From NCBI GenBank assembly GCA_965153355.1, contig OZ231127.1:59272001-59336000 (forward strand): a stretch of DNA of 64,000 bases, given 5' to 3'. The position numbers were made by a program, and so were the translations under genes. This DNA is from Flaccisagitta enflata. Lineage: Eukaryota > Chaetognatha > Sagittoidea > Aphragmophora. Numbering within the stretch: the stretch's first letter is position 1; the number at the start of each line of letters is the position of its first letter. This document shows, one piece after another, positions 11,514 through 21,269 of this stretch. A model generated the notes under the pieces. The model made no database searches. It was not told the origin of the DNA and worked only from the letters and a program-made list of their open reading frames with translations.

Positions 11514-11932
11514 AGAAAGAAGAAAGAAGAAAGAAGAAAGAAAGAAAGAAGAGAGAGAAAAGAAAAGCAAAAAGAAAGCAAAAGAAAGCAAGAAAAGAAA
11601 GCACAAGAAAGCAAGAAAGGAAGAAAGAAAGAATAAAAGGAAGAGAGAATCAAAGCTAAGAAAGAGAGAATCAAAGAAGGAGTTGAAAGGAGATGAAAAA
11701 AATAGGGAACGTTAGAAAGAGAGGAAGAGAGAAAGAGAGAAAGAGGATGAAAAAAGAAAGGAAAATAGAATGGTTACATTATAATGCCAGTAAGGGCGGC
11801 AAACTGAGGATTCCTAATGATTGGATACTGGTCATCTTTTTTTTTCAGTTGACACAGTCAAAGCGAATGGGTTGCGCCAAAAAAAAACTCGTTAAAAACG
11901 CTAAAAAAAGTCCGGTCCTCTCCTACACGTAG
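5526..11932 (+). CDS. Probable secreted CAP-superfamily-like protein (five coding exons; start codon not identified)
   Basis: Proposed coding exons are 5526-5696, 9592-9726, 10075-10176, 10583-10702 and 11849-11932 (TAG stop). All four joins are phase 0 with GT donors and AG acceptors. Exon 1 encodes a hydrophobic secretion-signal core (ALLVALASLLPDVAS) and a helix. Exon 2 begins SWDRKLENTAGLECECG and has THS soon after, like the first helix and Cys/His region of CAP proteins (CRISP, antigen 5, PR-1). Exon 4 has GGLLGYT and IVKGWYKK, resembling the GENL and SWY motifs. Exon 5 has SKRMGCAKK, matching the CAP GCA motif, then ends in SPVLSYT. The product is about 200 residues and secretion is inferred. 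Oddities: the usual HxTQxxW segment is shortened with its Trp missing, and the C-terminal Cys of the family is replaced. The initiator ATG must lie in an unseen upstream exon, because TTG at 5547 is only the first near-start in frame. The family call is tentative. Alternatively it is a decaying paralogue. Confidence 0.5.
5825..6055. repeat. (TTCAT)n pentanucleotide tract in CAP-like intron 1
   Basis: About 230 bases of TTCAT and related TTCGT/TTCCT units. Confidence 0.85.
6116..6245. repeat. Interstitial telomere-like CCCTAA repeats
   Basis: Degenerate CCCTAA/CCCCTAA units, the complement of the metazoan TTAGGG telomere repeat, mixed with CACCCCT variants. A second block lies at 13622-13712. 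Confidence 0.7.
6538..7044. mobile_element. TA-flanked MITE, 507 bp
   Basis: Terminal inverted repeats CAGTAGATGTCGTCTA (left) and the complement of TAGACGACATCTACTG (right) lie between TA dinucleotides at 6536-6537 and 7045-7046. A second inner inverted pair surrounds GGTTGACGATGGG near 6632 and CCCATCGTCAACC near 6927. A TA duplication is typical of Tc1/mariner-mobilised elements. No transposase is present. Confidence 0.75.
6715..6815 (+). repeat. tRNA-like sequence (class II-like pseudogene or SINE head)
   Basis: TGGTCTAGTGGCTAACTCA resembles an A box. GGTTCGAATCC is a canonical B box / T-loop, with a long variable-arm-like segment between them. The acceptor and anticodon stems do not pair cleanly, so a functional tRNA is unlikely. 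It lies inside the 6538-7044 MITE. Confidence 0.4.
7130..8974. repeat. Large near-perfect palindrome, arms about 740 bp plus a later insertion
   Basis: The left arm (about 7130-7874) and right arm (about 7913-8974) are reverse complements for most of their length around a roughly 38-base spacer at 7875-7912. Examples are GCATTTAGATTTTATAGAAC at about 7846 against GTTCTATAAAATCTAAATGC at about 7922, and GGGCCAACGG near 7163 against CCGTTGGCCC near 8944. The right arm is longer only because it carries the 8555-8883 insertion. No coding content. Confidence 0.85.
8555..8883. mobile_element. 329-bp MITE inserted in the palindrome, with 7-bp target duplication
   Basis: Flanked by TAGACAT at 8548-8554 and 8884-8890. 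The opposite arm of the palindrome has the empty site with a single copy (ATGTCTA at 7225-7231). Ends are TAGCATAACAA and the complement of TTGTTAGGCTAA. The subterminal inverted repeats are long, for example GAAAGTTCTCTATCGGAGGG near 8586 against its near-complement at about 8832-8853. The 7-8 bp duplication points to a hAT-like mobiliser. Confidence 0.8.
8975..9552. mobile_element. Inverted-repeat element with a TA-flanked MITE nested inside
   Basis: The ends AAGGGTGCGTCTGCATT and AATGCAGACACACCTT are inverted copies. Both subterminal regions contain a self-complementary GGATATCAATATCC-type block. It abuts the right end of the palindrome. No target duplication could be assigned. Confidence 0.6.
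9052..9458. mobile_element. TA-flanked MITE, CACTCTTT family, copy 1 (407 bp)
   Basis: Starts CACTCTTTATTTTTTTTAAG and ends with the complement-like CTTACTCAAAAAAAAGAGTG, between TA at 9050-9051 and 9459-9460. Other copies are 13776-15030 and 55607-55760. Confidence 0.7.
10703..11848. repeat. Intron 4 of the CAP-like gene, mostly (GAAA)n
   Basis: Purine-strand tract from about 10736 to 11760, dominated by GAAA/AAAG with GGAA and GAAAA variants. The long Lys/Glu/Arg and Phe/Leu/Ser ORFs here are repeat translations. The intron ends in a T-rich tract and TTTCAG at 11843-11848. Confidence 0.85.
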
Positions 11933-12685
11933 ACCGACTCATTATGACTGCTCCATTGTAATTTTGTTGATTTGTCATTCGGTCAGTTTAAGTTAAAATC
12001 ACAACCTTAACTACATTCTCGTTTCACATAGATAAAAAGAAGAAAACCTTCTGCACAATTTAACGAAATCAACATTGTTTTGTGTTCCATGTAGCTTACC
12101 GCAAATCAGATTTATATGGACGATAAAATACCTTAAAATTCCTAAAATAACGAAATATCACACGCTTTCTTGCTTCATCCTCTACGTTGCAGCTTGGTAC
12201 GAGTTCAACAGGCTCGATGATTAAGTTGGAAACCAGCTGGTGACTAGATGGAGTCCATCAGTGAACTCCGAAGACCTGAAACTTCAGGAGGTATCTGAGT
12301 CTGAAAATTTTAGTGATTTTGGTTTGGCAACTTTGATAACAAATACAGTTGAAATCTGGTGAGTTTGGTAATCTGAGGTAAAATTTCTTGAGTTTATTAG
12401 AGGAACTTTTTGGAAATTTCGATTTAACACTACACCTTGCCGTGTCAATTGGTCCATCAGCAGAGATTTGCGTTACTGTATGTCAGTAGTTGGCCGTTAT
12501 GAGGTCGTTATATGGTAAAAATCGGCCATTTTATGCTAAGGTCGTTATCCCTAAATAACTGGACGTTCCTCAAAACAAGGTTGCACATTATATGTGCATA
12601 TGTAGAGGGAACCAATTTTGTAAAAGGTTCATTGCATTTGACTCATGATGATCCTTGTGATATACATTCACCTAAACGTTGTGAA
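11933..12685. other. 3' flank of the CAP-like gene, nothing further recognised
   Basis: No clear AATAAA near the stop codon, no supported ORF and no recognised repeat. Confidence 0.4.
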
Positions 12686-12689
12686 AGGG

Positions 12690-12754
12690 AAGCGAGACAG
12701 AAAGAGAGAGAAAGAGAGACAGAAAGAGAGACAGAGAGAGAGATAAAGAGAGAC

Positions 12755-12796
<42 letters not shown>
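12690..12796. repeat. (AG)n with GAGACAGA variants
   Basis: Purine dinucleotide tract, imperfect on its left half and pure on its right. Confidence 0.85.
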
Positions 12797-12797
<1 letters not shown>

Positions 12798-12944
12798 TTA
12801 AAAAGCAAGAGATGTGGAAGAATGAAAGAGGAAAATAGTCGCAAAAGCGTTAGATGGTCAGCGGTACCATGCCCTGCCTAGGTTGGTTGTGGTTGAAGTT
12901 GAGGGAGCAGGGCAGCAGGGCCGAAGAGTCGATGGATCTTTCCC

Positions 12945-13400
12945 ACATATGGGAGTTCTCCTCCTCCTCCTCCTCTCTGTCCCTACCTCAAATCAGTCCG
13001 AGGCTCAGTCTCGAGGCCCAAATCCCAGTCTTGAGGCCCAATCCCAGTCTCAAGGCGATCCTAGCCTCAAGGAACAAATCCTAGCCTCAAGGCTGAGATT
13101 TGAGCCTCAAGGCAGGGATCTGGCCCCTGGCTGAGATTTTGACCTTGAGGCTGAGATTTGGGCTTCACGGCTAATCTGAATCCAGGCTAAGATTTGGCCT
13201 TGAGGCTGAGATTTGAGCCTTGAGACTGGGATTGGGCTCAAGACTGGATTTGGGCCTCAAGACCAGATTGAGCCTCGGAACTGGGATTTGAGGGGGTGGA
13301 CGGAGAAGGAGAAGAAGGAGGAGGAGAAAATCCCCCATATGTGTAAAAGCATAGGTCATCGACCCCTTCGGGGCCGCTGCCCAAAAGGGAAGGAAGAGGA
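12945..13400 (-). repeat. Two-hairpin repeat family, copy 2 (reversed)
   Basis: The array at 12990-13290 uses GAGGCCCAAATCCCAG / TTGAGGCTGAGATTTG units. The two hairpins follow at 13332-13388 (CATATG...CATAGG-type, then CCCCTTCGGGGCC). This is the same order as 4604-4960 read in reverse. Confidence 0.6.
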
Positions 13401-13621
13401 GGAGGAAGAGGAACCATAGGTTTTCATGGTGAATTTCGGATTTTCCGCTAGCCTATTTGACCGCACCGTTACACGGATTGCCCGATCTCGATACCTAATC
13501 TCTGTCCATCAGTCCATCCGTCGGAGATTTTGAATGGTTTTCTGCACGGTTTTGAATTTTTCGGAATCCTCCGCCAGAGCGAAGCTTTAATTCGAGTATC
13601 GCCCGGCCGTAATACACGAAA

Positions 13622-13712
13622 CCTAGCTTACCTTTAGCCCTAACTTTAATCCTGTCCCTAACCCTAACCCTACAACCATCCCCAACCCCAACCCTAAACC
13701 CACCCATATCAC
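13622..13712. repeat. Interstitial telomere-like CCCTAA repeats
   Basis: CCCTAACCCTAACCCTAC core with CCCCAACCC variants. Confidence 0.65.
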
Positions 13713-13775
13713 TAATCTAAAAACCCGCTTAAAAAGTCTTAAAAACAAAAGACTTAAGACAATCATTCATTTATA

Positions 13776-15030
13776 CACTTTTTTTATTTTATAAGAACGT
13801 CATTTTTTGAGCAAGCCTTCAATGTTCTTAAATTTTGAGCGGTTTCAAGGCTTGAACGTTCTTAAATTGTTCTTAATTTAAACACACTTTTTAACCTTCA
13901 ATTAAGAACATTTTTAATTATTTTATGTTTGTTATTAATAAGAAAATGAAGGAAAATGTCAATGAAATAACAAAGCAGCAGGTTTAAACATTATAAGTGA
14001 ATAAAAACATTAATAAAAGTAGAAAGATATATACTATATACCCTGTTTTCAAAAGCAACTGGAACAAGTAAAACCTTTATTATGCTTAAAGTTTCCATTT
14101 TGAAAAATCTAGATTGGTTTTGTCTAAAAGCACATAACCTACCATTTGTTCATGCAAAATTTTGTATCAGTGGCTCTAGCAGTTTGGCTTCCACCTACTT
14201 TTGGAATTTGATGAAATTTATTGAAATTTTGCTCAGAAATTGCATTTTTTAACAAGCTTGCATTAATATAGTCAAATTAATTTCATTAATATTGAGCTGA
14301 AATGACCAATTGGTCATAATTGGGTAGTAATTTACCCCCCTGTCGCATCAGTTTTGATTTCTCACAATTTTCAAGGAAATTTAGGCCTTCTTTGACAATT
14401 GATAGGACAAAAAACCTTGTCAGACCTCAAAACAACAGAGGAAAATTCGGATTTGCTACATGAATATCACAAATTTGATTTATTTGCCTAGAGATACATA
14501 AACCTAGAATCATATCTATGTTCTAAGACAAATCTGGCTATTTCTTTTTGATTCATATGACAATAACACTGTATTAAGGTTATGAAAGTCTATTAATCAA
14601 TTTCATGAGGAGCCTTTCAAAGGGCTCACCACATTTTCATTCAAAACTGTGTGGAAGCCAAACTGCTGGAGCCACAACATTGAAATTTTGCATGAATAAA
14701 TGGTAGGTTATGTGCTTAAAGACAAAACCAATCTGGATTTCTTGATATGAATACTTTAGGCACAATAAAGGTTTTGCTGGTTCCAGTCGCTTTTGAAAGC
14801 AGGGTAAAGTGGAACTTGATTTGCTGAACAGAGTCTCTTGATTTACAAAGAACAATCGATTGAAGAAAGCCCAGAGAAAAAATGTTCTTAAATTTTTAAG
14901 ATTTTAAGCTTAATGTTCTTAAATTTTTGAAGAAATAAAGCCTTTGAATGTTCTTAGCATGTTCTTAAATTTTTGATGATTTGAAGCCTAACGTTCTTAT
15001 AAACTTGGTTCTTATAAAATAAAAAAAGTG
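13776..15030. mobile_element. TA-flanked MITE, CACTCTTT family, copy 2, carrying a nested MITE
   Basis: Bounded by CACTTTTTTTATTTTATAAG on the left and CTTATAAAATAAAAAAAGTG on the right, with TA at 13774-13775 and 15031-15032. The subterminal AAGAACGT and repeated ATGTTCTTAAAT motifs are inverted between the halves. Length without the nested element is about 490 bp. Confidence 0.7.
14041..14804. mobile_element. TA-flanked long-TIR MITE, CCCTG family, copy 1 (764 bp)
   Basis: Starts CCCTGTTTTCAAAAGCAACT and ends AGTCGCTTTTGAAAGCAGGG, with TA at 14039-14040 and 14805-14806. The inverted repeats extend well over 150 bp, including GCACATAACCTACCATTT and CAGTTTGGCTTCCAC. The second copy, 44946-45707, is 762 bp. 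No ORF of note. Confidence 0.8.
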
Positions 15031-15168
15031 TACCCATCCGTCCAAACCTCACATTCTGGATTGCGCGCGGTTTTTACATCACAGCCTCTGCCCAACTGTC
15101 CGTGACTGGCCTCCTTGTATCCTGCCTTTGCATAAAAGTGAGCAAGCTTACTATTCAGAGTGTTCCCT

Positions 15169-15172
15169 CCTG

Positions 15173-15240
<68 letters not shown>

Positions 15241-15395
15241 TGTTTTTTTCTTCCTTTCTTTCTTCTCCTTTCTTCTTTCTTTTTTCTCTTCTTTGTTCTT
15301 TCTTCTTCTTCTTCTTCTTCTTCTTCTTCTTCTTCTTCTTCTTCTTCTTCTTCTTCTTCTTCTTCTTCTCCTTCTTCTTCTTCTCCTTCTTCTTC
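15169..15395. repeat. (TTTC)n followed by (TTC)n
   Basis: 15169-15242 is TTTC repeat. 15300-15395 is TTC repeat. The long Ser/Phe/Arg ORFs here are repeat translations. Confidence 0.9.
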
Positions 15396-15485
15396 TACTG
15401 TTAACTGCCGACAAGGCCTATGTCTTGCCGAGTGGCGGCGCTACCCGCTACTCCATAATCTACATGACTGCAGCTGATCGAGAAA

Positions 15486-15676
15486 ACAAGGCCGGATACA
15501 CGGCTACCCCAGTCGCGTACGGGTGGGCAGTGGCTGTAATTAAGGTCACCATATCATTTGAGCAGGAGCGGTGAGGCCAAAAACCGCAAAACCCCCAAAA
15601 AAGTAAAGTGTGATGGACGGACGGACGGACGGACCGACAAAGCGGGTTGTAGAGTCGCGTAGCACGCGACTAAAAA
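15486..15676 (+). repeat. Hairpin-tailed short repeat, copy 2
   Basis: Head ACAAGGCCGGATACACGGCT, GTGGGCAG block, GGAC tetranucleotide run, then the tail hairpin AGTCGCGTAGCACGCGACTA. Confidence 0.7.
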
Positions 15677-15840
15677 CTGTGTCCGTGGAGATGAAGTTCC
15701 TTCAAGTAAAAGTTCATGCGATTCGTGGTAAAACTTGTAATTTCTGGCCTGAGCATCAAGCCGGAAGTTCGTTCCGGTTGCGAAAAAAGGGCAGGGTCGC
15801 CCTAAAACGATAATGGGCTGCTTGGCCGTGACGGTAACGG

Positions 15841-15998
15841 TAAAAAAAAAAGAGAAGAAAAAAAAAAGAAGAAAAGAAAACAACGATGAAAAGAAAAAAT
15901 GAAGCAAAAAAGAATAAATGAAGAAACAAAAGAAATAAAAATGGGAAAAGAAGTAGAATGCGATCTCTCTCCTCTGTCTGTCTGTCTGTTTCTCTTTT

Positions 15999-16082
<84 letters not shown>
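15841..16082. repeat. A-rich tract and (TC)n
   Basis: 15841-15950 is AAAGAAAA-rich. 16002-16082 is pure (TC)n. Confidence 0.85.
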
Positions 16083-16086
<4 letters not shown>

Positions 16087-16475
16087 CCTGCCCCTGCTTA
16101 TGTCTCCTTGTCTGTCTGTCTGTCTGTCTCTCCATCAGTCTGGCAAGTGACATGTCCTCCTTAAAAATGTGCGGTTGTCTGGCGTATTTTTGAAGTTGTA
16201 ACCACAGATGAATAAATACAGATATTTATGATTATTGAAGACCCGTCCCCGATACGATATTGCAATGAATTGCATCGCTACGCCACATGGCGGAAAATGG
16301 CGTTGTCGCAACGTCAACGGGATAGAGGTTTACCGCAGTGTCACGCTCGGCCCAGCTTGTAATCTATCGAATCCCACCATGATGGGAATAAACAACTATC
16401 ACCACCCTCCTACTCAACCCACCCACGCTATCCATCAAATCCCACCCCGTTGGGGATAAACACCTTCCGCCACTT

Positions 16476-17018
16476 ACTCGATCCACATGCACCATTTGGG
16501 TGCTTCACATAGTAAAAGTTTGGAGTATCCTTTCGCTCTATTGAAGTAATGTAGAGGAGCAAAAATCATGAAGATGATCATTTTCTTTTTTTCAAAATTC
16601 CTTCATCTTCCGTTTTTGTTTTGACGCTAAAGTTCTAACAGAAATCCCAGAAATTCGCAAAATCCTGTGTAGTTTTGTTTCCAAAAGGACAATTTTTTGT
16701 TTAAGAAAATTATGGTATTTGTGAGAAGAGACAAAAATATCAAAACATGAAGTATGAAAAAGCTTACTTAAAAAATACATTAAAATTTTTCTAAAAAGGA
16801 AAAATTTTTAATAGCTTATTCAAAGAATATTACCATATTGATTTATCCCACTGCATTATGCAAATTAGGTCCTCAAAATGATTTTTTTAAAAAACGGAAG
16901 ACAAACAAATTTTGATAAAAGGAAAATGGTAAGGGTCATAAAATTGGTTATTCCATAATAATAAAAAGGGTGAAAACAAATAACCAACTTTTGCTATGTG
17001 AAGCACCCAAATGCACCA
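16476..17018. mobile_element. Inverted-repeat element with GGGTGCTTCACATAG ends
   Basis: The left GCACCATTTGGGTGCTTCAC (from 16489) and the right GAAGCACCCAAATGCACCA (to 17018) are inverted. The first 290 bases, flank included, are repeated directly at 17194-17483. A diverged relative is at 19087-19565. Confidence 0.65.
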
Positions 17019-17193
17019 CGGACCACAAAATCGTTTCCATTTGGTTAAGATTTTCATGAGATCATGGAAACTTTTCTGAAATCACTTAATGATAACCTTC
17101 AATCCTCCCTCTAATTGGCAAGAGCTCACGTAGAAATTTTCTAGCAGATTTTTTCCCCTTCGCCCCCTGATCAATCTAGTATGTACAGTGCAC

Positions 17194-17483
17194 ACTCGAT
17201 CCACATGCACCATTTGGGTGCTTCACATAGTAAAAGTTTGGAGTATCCTTTCGCTCTACTGAAGTAATGTGGAGGAGCAAAAATCATGAAGATGATCATT
17301 TTCTTTTTTTCAAAATTCCTTCATCTTCCGTTTTTGTTTTGGCGCTAAAGTTCTAACAGAAATCCCAGAAATTAGCAAAATCCTGTGTAGTTTTGTTTCC
17401 AAAAGGACAATTTTTTGTTTAAGAAAATTATGGTATTTGTGAGAAGAGACAAAAATATCAAAACATGAAGTATGAAAAAGCTT
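17194..17483. repeat. Truncated direct duplicate of 16476-16767
   Basis: Nearly identical to 16476-16767 from ACTCGATCCACATGCACC onward, then it breaks into short GTAGTATGAAA repeats. It has no right terminal repeat. Confidence 0.75.
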
Positions 17484-17689
17484 GAAAAACGTAGTATGAA
17501 AGTATGAAACGTAGTATGAAAGTATGAAAAACCACTGTTCACTATCCAACTACAAGTCTCAAGAGTTGGTCTTCAATGAGCGCCCACAGCCCCTCACTCC
17601 CGGTTCAGTTTCTGATTGAACAAGGCCTGGTAGGCCAGCAAAGTGCCCAGTCATACATGAAATGTGTGGATGCGATCTCTAGTTGCGTG

Positions 17690-17870
17690 CACGCGACTCT
17701 AAAACCCACTCTGTCCGTCTGTTGGTCAGTCAGTCAGTTTGTGACACTTTGCTTTTTCGCCGATTAAGGGTGTATTAAGCATCATTGCTCCTGCCATAAT
17801 GTTTGAGCCTTTTTATCACTGCCCCTGCCCACCCACACGCGACTTCGGTAGCCGTGTATACGGCCTTGTT
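17690..17870 (-). repeat. Hairpin-tailed short repeat, copy 3 (reversed)
   Basis: Starts with the hairpin AGTTGCGTGCACGCGACT and ends with TAGCCGTGTATACGGCCTTG, the reversed family head. Confidence 0.65.
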
Positions 17871-18017
17871 TTATTAGGTAAGAAACGCGACTACTTATTG
17901 GCCATGCATCCGACCTTGTTTTGCTCTATATAGGATAGTTTTGAGCATGAAGAGGTTTGGCAAAAAGCTTGGTAAATGGGATGAAAGCTTACTTACAGAG
18001 AAGTGCTAAATACAAGG

Positions 18018-18374
18018 TGTGAACCCCCTAAAAACTGTAGCACCCCCACCTACAGCTCTAACCAATTATATTACAGAGACTTTTAGGGTAAAGAAAGAAT
18101 GTTTGTATCAATAGAAGTGGCGCCACCAGAGCGATTTTTAAATTTTGACCTCTAACTCAAAATATAACTAATAAACATGTTAAAATAAGCTAATTTTAAA
18201 TATTCATAAAAATAAGGTTTTTGTACTATAATTTTGAACTGGAGTGGAAATTTCAAAATCGCCCTGGTGGTGCCACTTGTATAGTCCTAAGCTATGATTT
18301 AAAACCCAACACAGATTATTTATTGGTGTGGTTTGATCTGTAAGGGGGGGTGCTACAGTTTTAGGGGGTTCACA
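18018..18374. mobile_element. Inverted-repeat element, about 357 bp
   Basis: TGTGAACCCCCTAAAAACTG at the left end is inverted at the right end (ACAGTTTTAGGGGGTTCACA, to 18374). The inner segments AAGTGGCGCCACCAGAGCGA and CGCCCTGGTGGTGCCACTT also pair. No clear target duplication. Confidence 0.65.
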
Positions 18375-18844
18375 TTTTATATTTCGCCTTCTTCTGTAAA
18401 GAAGCCATACATTGATTAAAGGTTATAATGTCGGGCTTGAAGTCGCTGTGGGGTTTGAAATTGACCTTTAAGTCCTTGAGCAATTGCTTCCCTAAGCCGA
18501 GATTTGTTGGTTCATCAGTCTGTCCGTCTTCTTTAATAGAAAATCTCCCTGGTACGCAGTTATGCCCTGCTGTAACAGATCCGTGAGCAATGGATATCCG
18601 CCCAAACAATGGTATTCTCCTGCCATTTCAGGAATCAGTAATAACATAAATATTTGAACAGGTTACATTAGTTACTTGACTTTGGTATTTGCGGGTCTGA
18701 ACTACATTTGAATAACTGTGAGTGATTATGGAGGTTGTGCTAGTTGACCAGGCCAAATAACTGCCAAAAGGCGCAAAAAAGATGAATGACTGAGTGAATT
18801 AATGAGTAGATAAATAAGTGGGACGGTAATAATGATAAAAGAGA

Positions 18845-18955
18845 GCAACAAGTGACTCGGAGTCGCAATATCGTTGCGGACGGGTGGGCAGGGGCGTCGA
18901 ACCCCCAAACACACCCCAAACACACCCCCCCTTAGAACCCCCACCACACAAACAT
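18845..18955 (+). repeat. GTTGCGGACGGGTGGGCAGG repeat, copy 1
   Basis: CGTTGCGGACGGGTGGGCAG followed by CCCCCAAACACACC runs. The same block recurs at 33515-33690 and 42082-42260, and reversed at 47160-47330. Confidence 0.55.
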
Positions 18956-19086
18956 ACACTTAAAGTAACTATAAAGCTTGTACTTACTACTTTTTGACTT
19001 AGATTATTATGGACTGGCAGACCGACTGATGGACCGATGGATGGACCAGCGGATTTGCTGCTTCGCATATCGTTTTTGCAATTTAT

Positions 19087-19565
19087 CCCTTTGTCCCGTT
19101 AGCCCAATATGGAGTGAAAAAAATCATGAAGATGAAAGTTTTCTTTTTTTCTAAATTCATTTGTCTTCCGTTTTTTTTAGCTCGTTAAGTTGCCTACAGA
19201 GTCCAATGGGAAAGCAAATATCCCAATGCTCTTTCGTTGCAAAAAAAAATAGCAATCGCTATTGAAAATCTCCTATTTAACTAAAATCATCCACAAAACA
19301 AAGACAAAAAATGTTGTGGGTGTTGTCATGATGAATGGTCTAGATGATGTACAGGAAGATGTTCATAGTGTCCGGAACAAACTGATGCCTGATTATCTCT
19401 CACAGCATTATGCAAAATAGGACGTAAAAGAAGGCTGCTAAAAAAAGGAAGATATACTATTTTTAGAAAAAAAAAATGGTCAGGGGCTTGAAATTAGTCC
19501 CTCCATCTTTGGTAAGCGGGACGAGAAGAAATTCCAAACTTTTGCTATGTGAAGCGCCCAAACCA
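19087..19565. repeat. Diverged relative of the 16476-17018 element
   Basis: Shares ATCATGAAGATGA...TTTTCTTTTTTTC on the left and CAAACTTTTGCTATGTGAAG on the right. Confidence 0.5.
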
Positions 19566-21091
19566 GCTGACCAAAGAACGGACGGTCAAAGCCTCTTATA
19601 GAGTTGCGTGTCCGGCTGTCCGCAGCTAAATACGCCCCCCTCGTTCACGTTAGTGCGACTCTACCTGAACTACAATTGGTAACTAAAAAGATATTCCTAA
19701 ATGAAAGTTTTATTAACAATAACAGAGGAACAGACATTCCCTCCCGCCGACTCAGCCGAGTTATCAAGATGTAAAAAGAGCATGAGTGGTTATTAATCAG
19801 GATGTGAGGTGTTCAAATGTTTTAGTCACATTAGAAATTGATGAATGGAAAATCAATGAATGTTTGAGCCAAATTCCTTTGGGTGACTTGATACTTGAAA
19901 TCAGCCTCTTGTGGGTGTGCTCCTGCTTAGATTGTAGGCACACTTCAGTTCTAGTCGGCCATGGTTTATTCTTTTAGTTTTTTTGGAAAGTGGTTGTTAG
20001 TGTCCTACTCTTAGTATTGTCTCTGTTAGAAAGGATAAGGTTTTGCATGTTTCAAGTTCTTTTTGCAAGGCATCCATGAAAAGAAAATTTCTCAGGAAAT
20101 GACGTCAGAATGTTTAATTGGGTGTAGCGTTAAACAGGAAGTCTTTGTTTACTTAAAATGGATGAAACAGAGCAAGAACAAAAGAACAATTTCAAGAAAA
20201 TTTTCTGTCCTAGCATGGCATCTTCAAATTTCCCTCTAGAATATTCTACAAACAAAAGCTCTCTAGAATGTTCTATCAGCTAAGATAATATTTCATTTAA
20301 TTGCATGTAGGAAGTTGCTATCAGTGTTGTACAGGAAGGGCTCAGTTTAGCTGACAATTATGCCAGTCTTGTCGATGTGTGTGTGTTAGACTAAAAATAG
20401 CAATATTCCGATATTAGTTATTTTAAAATCCATTTGAAGTTTGAAATGGTGATGACTGTGCATACTAGAACCTAAGCCGCAGGCCTTCCCATGTGGCAAA
20501 AAGCTCGCTGAGAAGTGAGAACTGGTCTAAAGCTGTCCACGATACCAAAATAATTTTTCTTTTTTTCCTTATAAGTTAGCCAGTGAGACCAGCAGTTTAG
20601 CAGCTTGTAAATGAGAAAATCTTTTTGAACTTTGAATTGGCAGGAACAAAAGTAAGGAATAATGCTCAAATCAGATATGTAGACTGTGTAGTGCGAAGGT
20701 GATCATTTTCGCCCTTGTCCACTCGTCCGCGATTGCTATCCTGTTGTCCAACTTAACATTTCCAAATATATGGAGGCAGTCATTGAAGACTATTTCAGCG
20801 ATGGACCGACCTACCGAGTCACCGACCATCCCTGACCATCTTCACCTACCGATGCTCTTTTATCTCTGGTTAGGAAATCTCTTCAGAGAGTTCGTTCAGG
20901 CTGGATGCCCGTGAAGAACGCCCTACTTTAAACTTCAAACTCACCTGAAGTAGAGCGGTTTTAGAATTTTACTCAAACGTTAGAATTCTCAAGAGAATCG
21001 AATCTCGGGGTTGACTGTACGTATTTGACTTTACCGCACCGGTGTCTATTAAAAACTCATTTTCGGTGATTTCTATTCATAACTGAAGCCA
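19566..21091. other. 5' flank of the PP1 gene, no gene recognised
   Basis: Only chance ORFs. A partial hairpin-tail fragment lies near 19590-19640. No clear TATA box is seen next to the PP1 start codon. Confidence 0.4.
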
Positions 21092-21201
21092 ATGACGACG
21101 AAAGAGGACGATTTAAACGTAGACAGTCTGATAGCGAGGCTGCTGGAAGTGCGAGGATGCCGCCCCGGGAAAGTTGTCCAAATGACTGAGGCCGAAGTCA
21201 G
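21092..21201 (+). CDS. PPP1C: Serine/threonine protein phosphatase PP1 catalytic subunit, first coding exon
   Basis: ATG at 21092 opens a 36-codon exon ending in AG before GTAAAT (donor at 21202, phase 2). It includes [17 protein letters not shown] and TEAEVR, the N-terminal helix region of PP1 catalytic subunits. The split Arg codon AG|G is completed by the first base of the exon at 24770. PP1 is the metal-dependent catalytic core of a large set of holoenzymes whose targeting subunits choose substrate and location. The intron that follows (21202-24769) is unusually repeat-rich. Isoform cannot be assigned. Confidence 0.9.
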
Positions 21202-21269
21202 GTAAATAGTGCGCATGTCCATTGCTACACACACACGTACGCTCCCACACGCATATTTCTAAGTATAGA

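Noticed and set aside
10662-11606. 300-residue Phe/Leu/Ser and Lys/Glu ORFs
   Set aside because: Translations of the (GAAA)n tract in the CAP-like intron. All frames are open because the repeat lacks stops.
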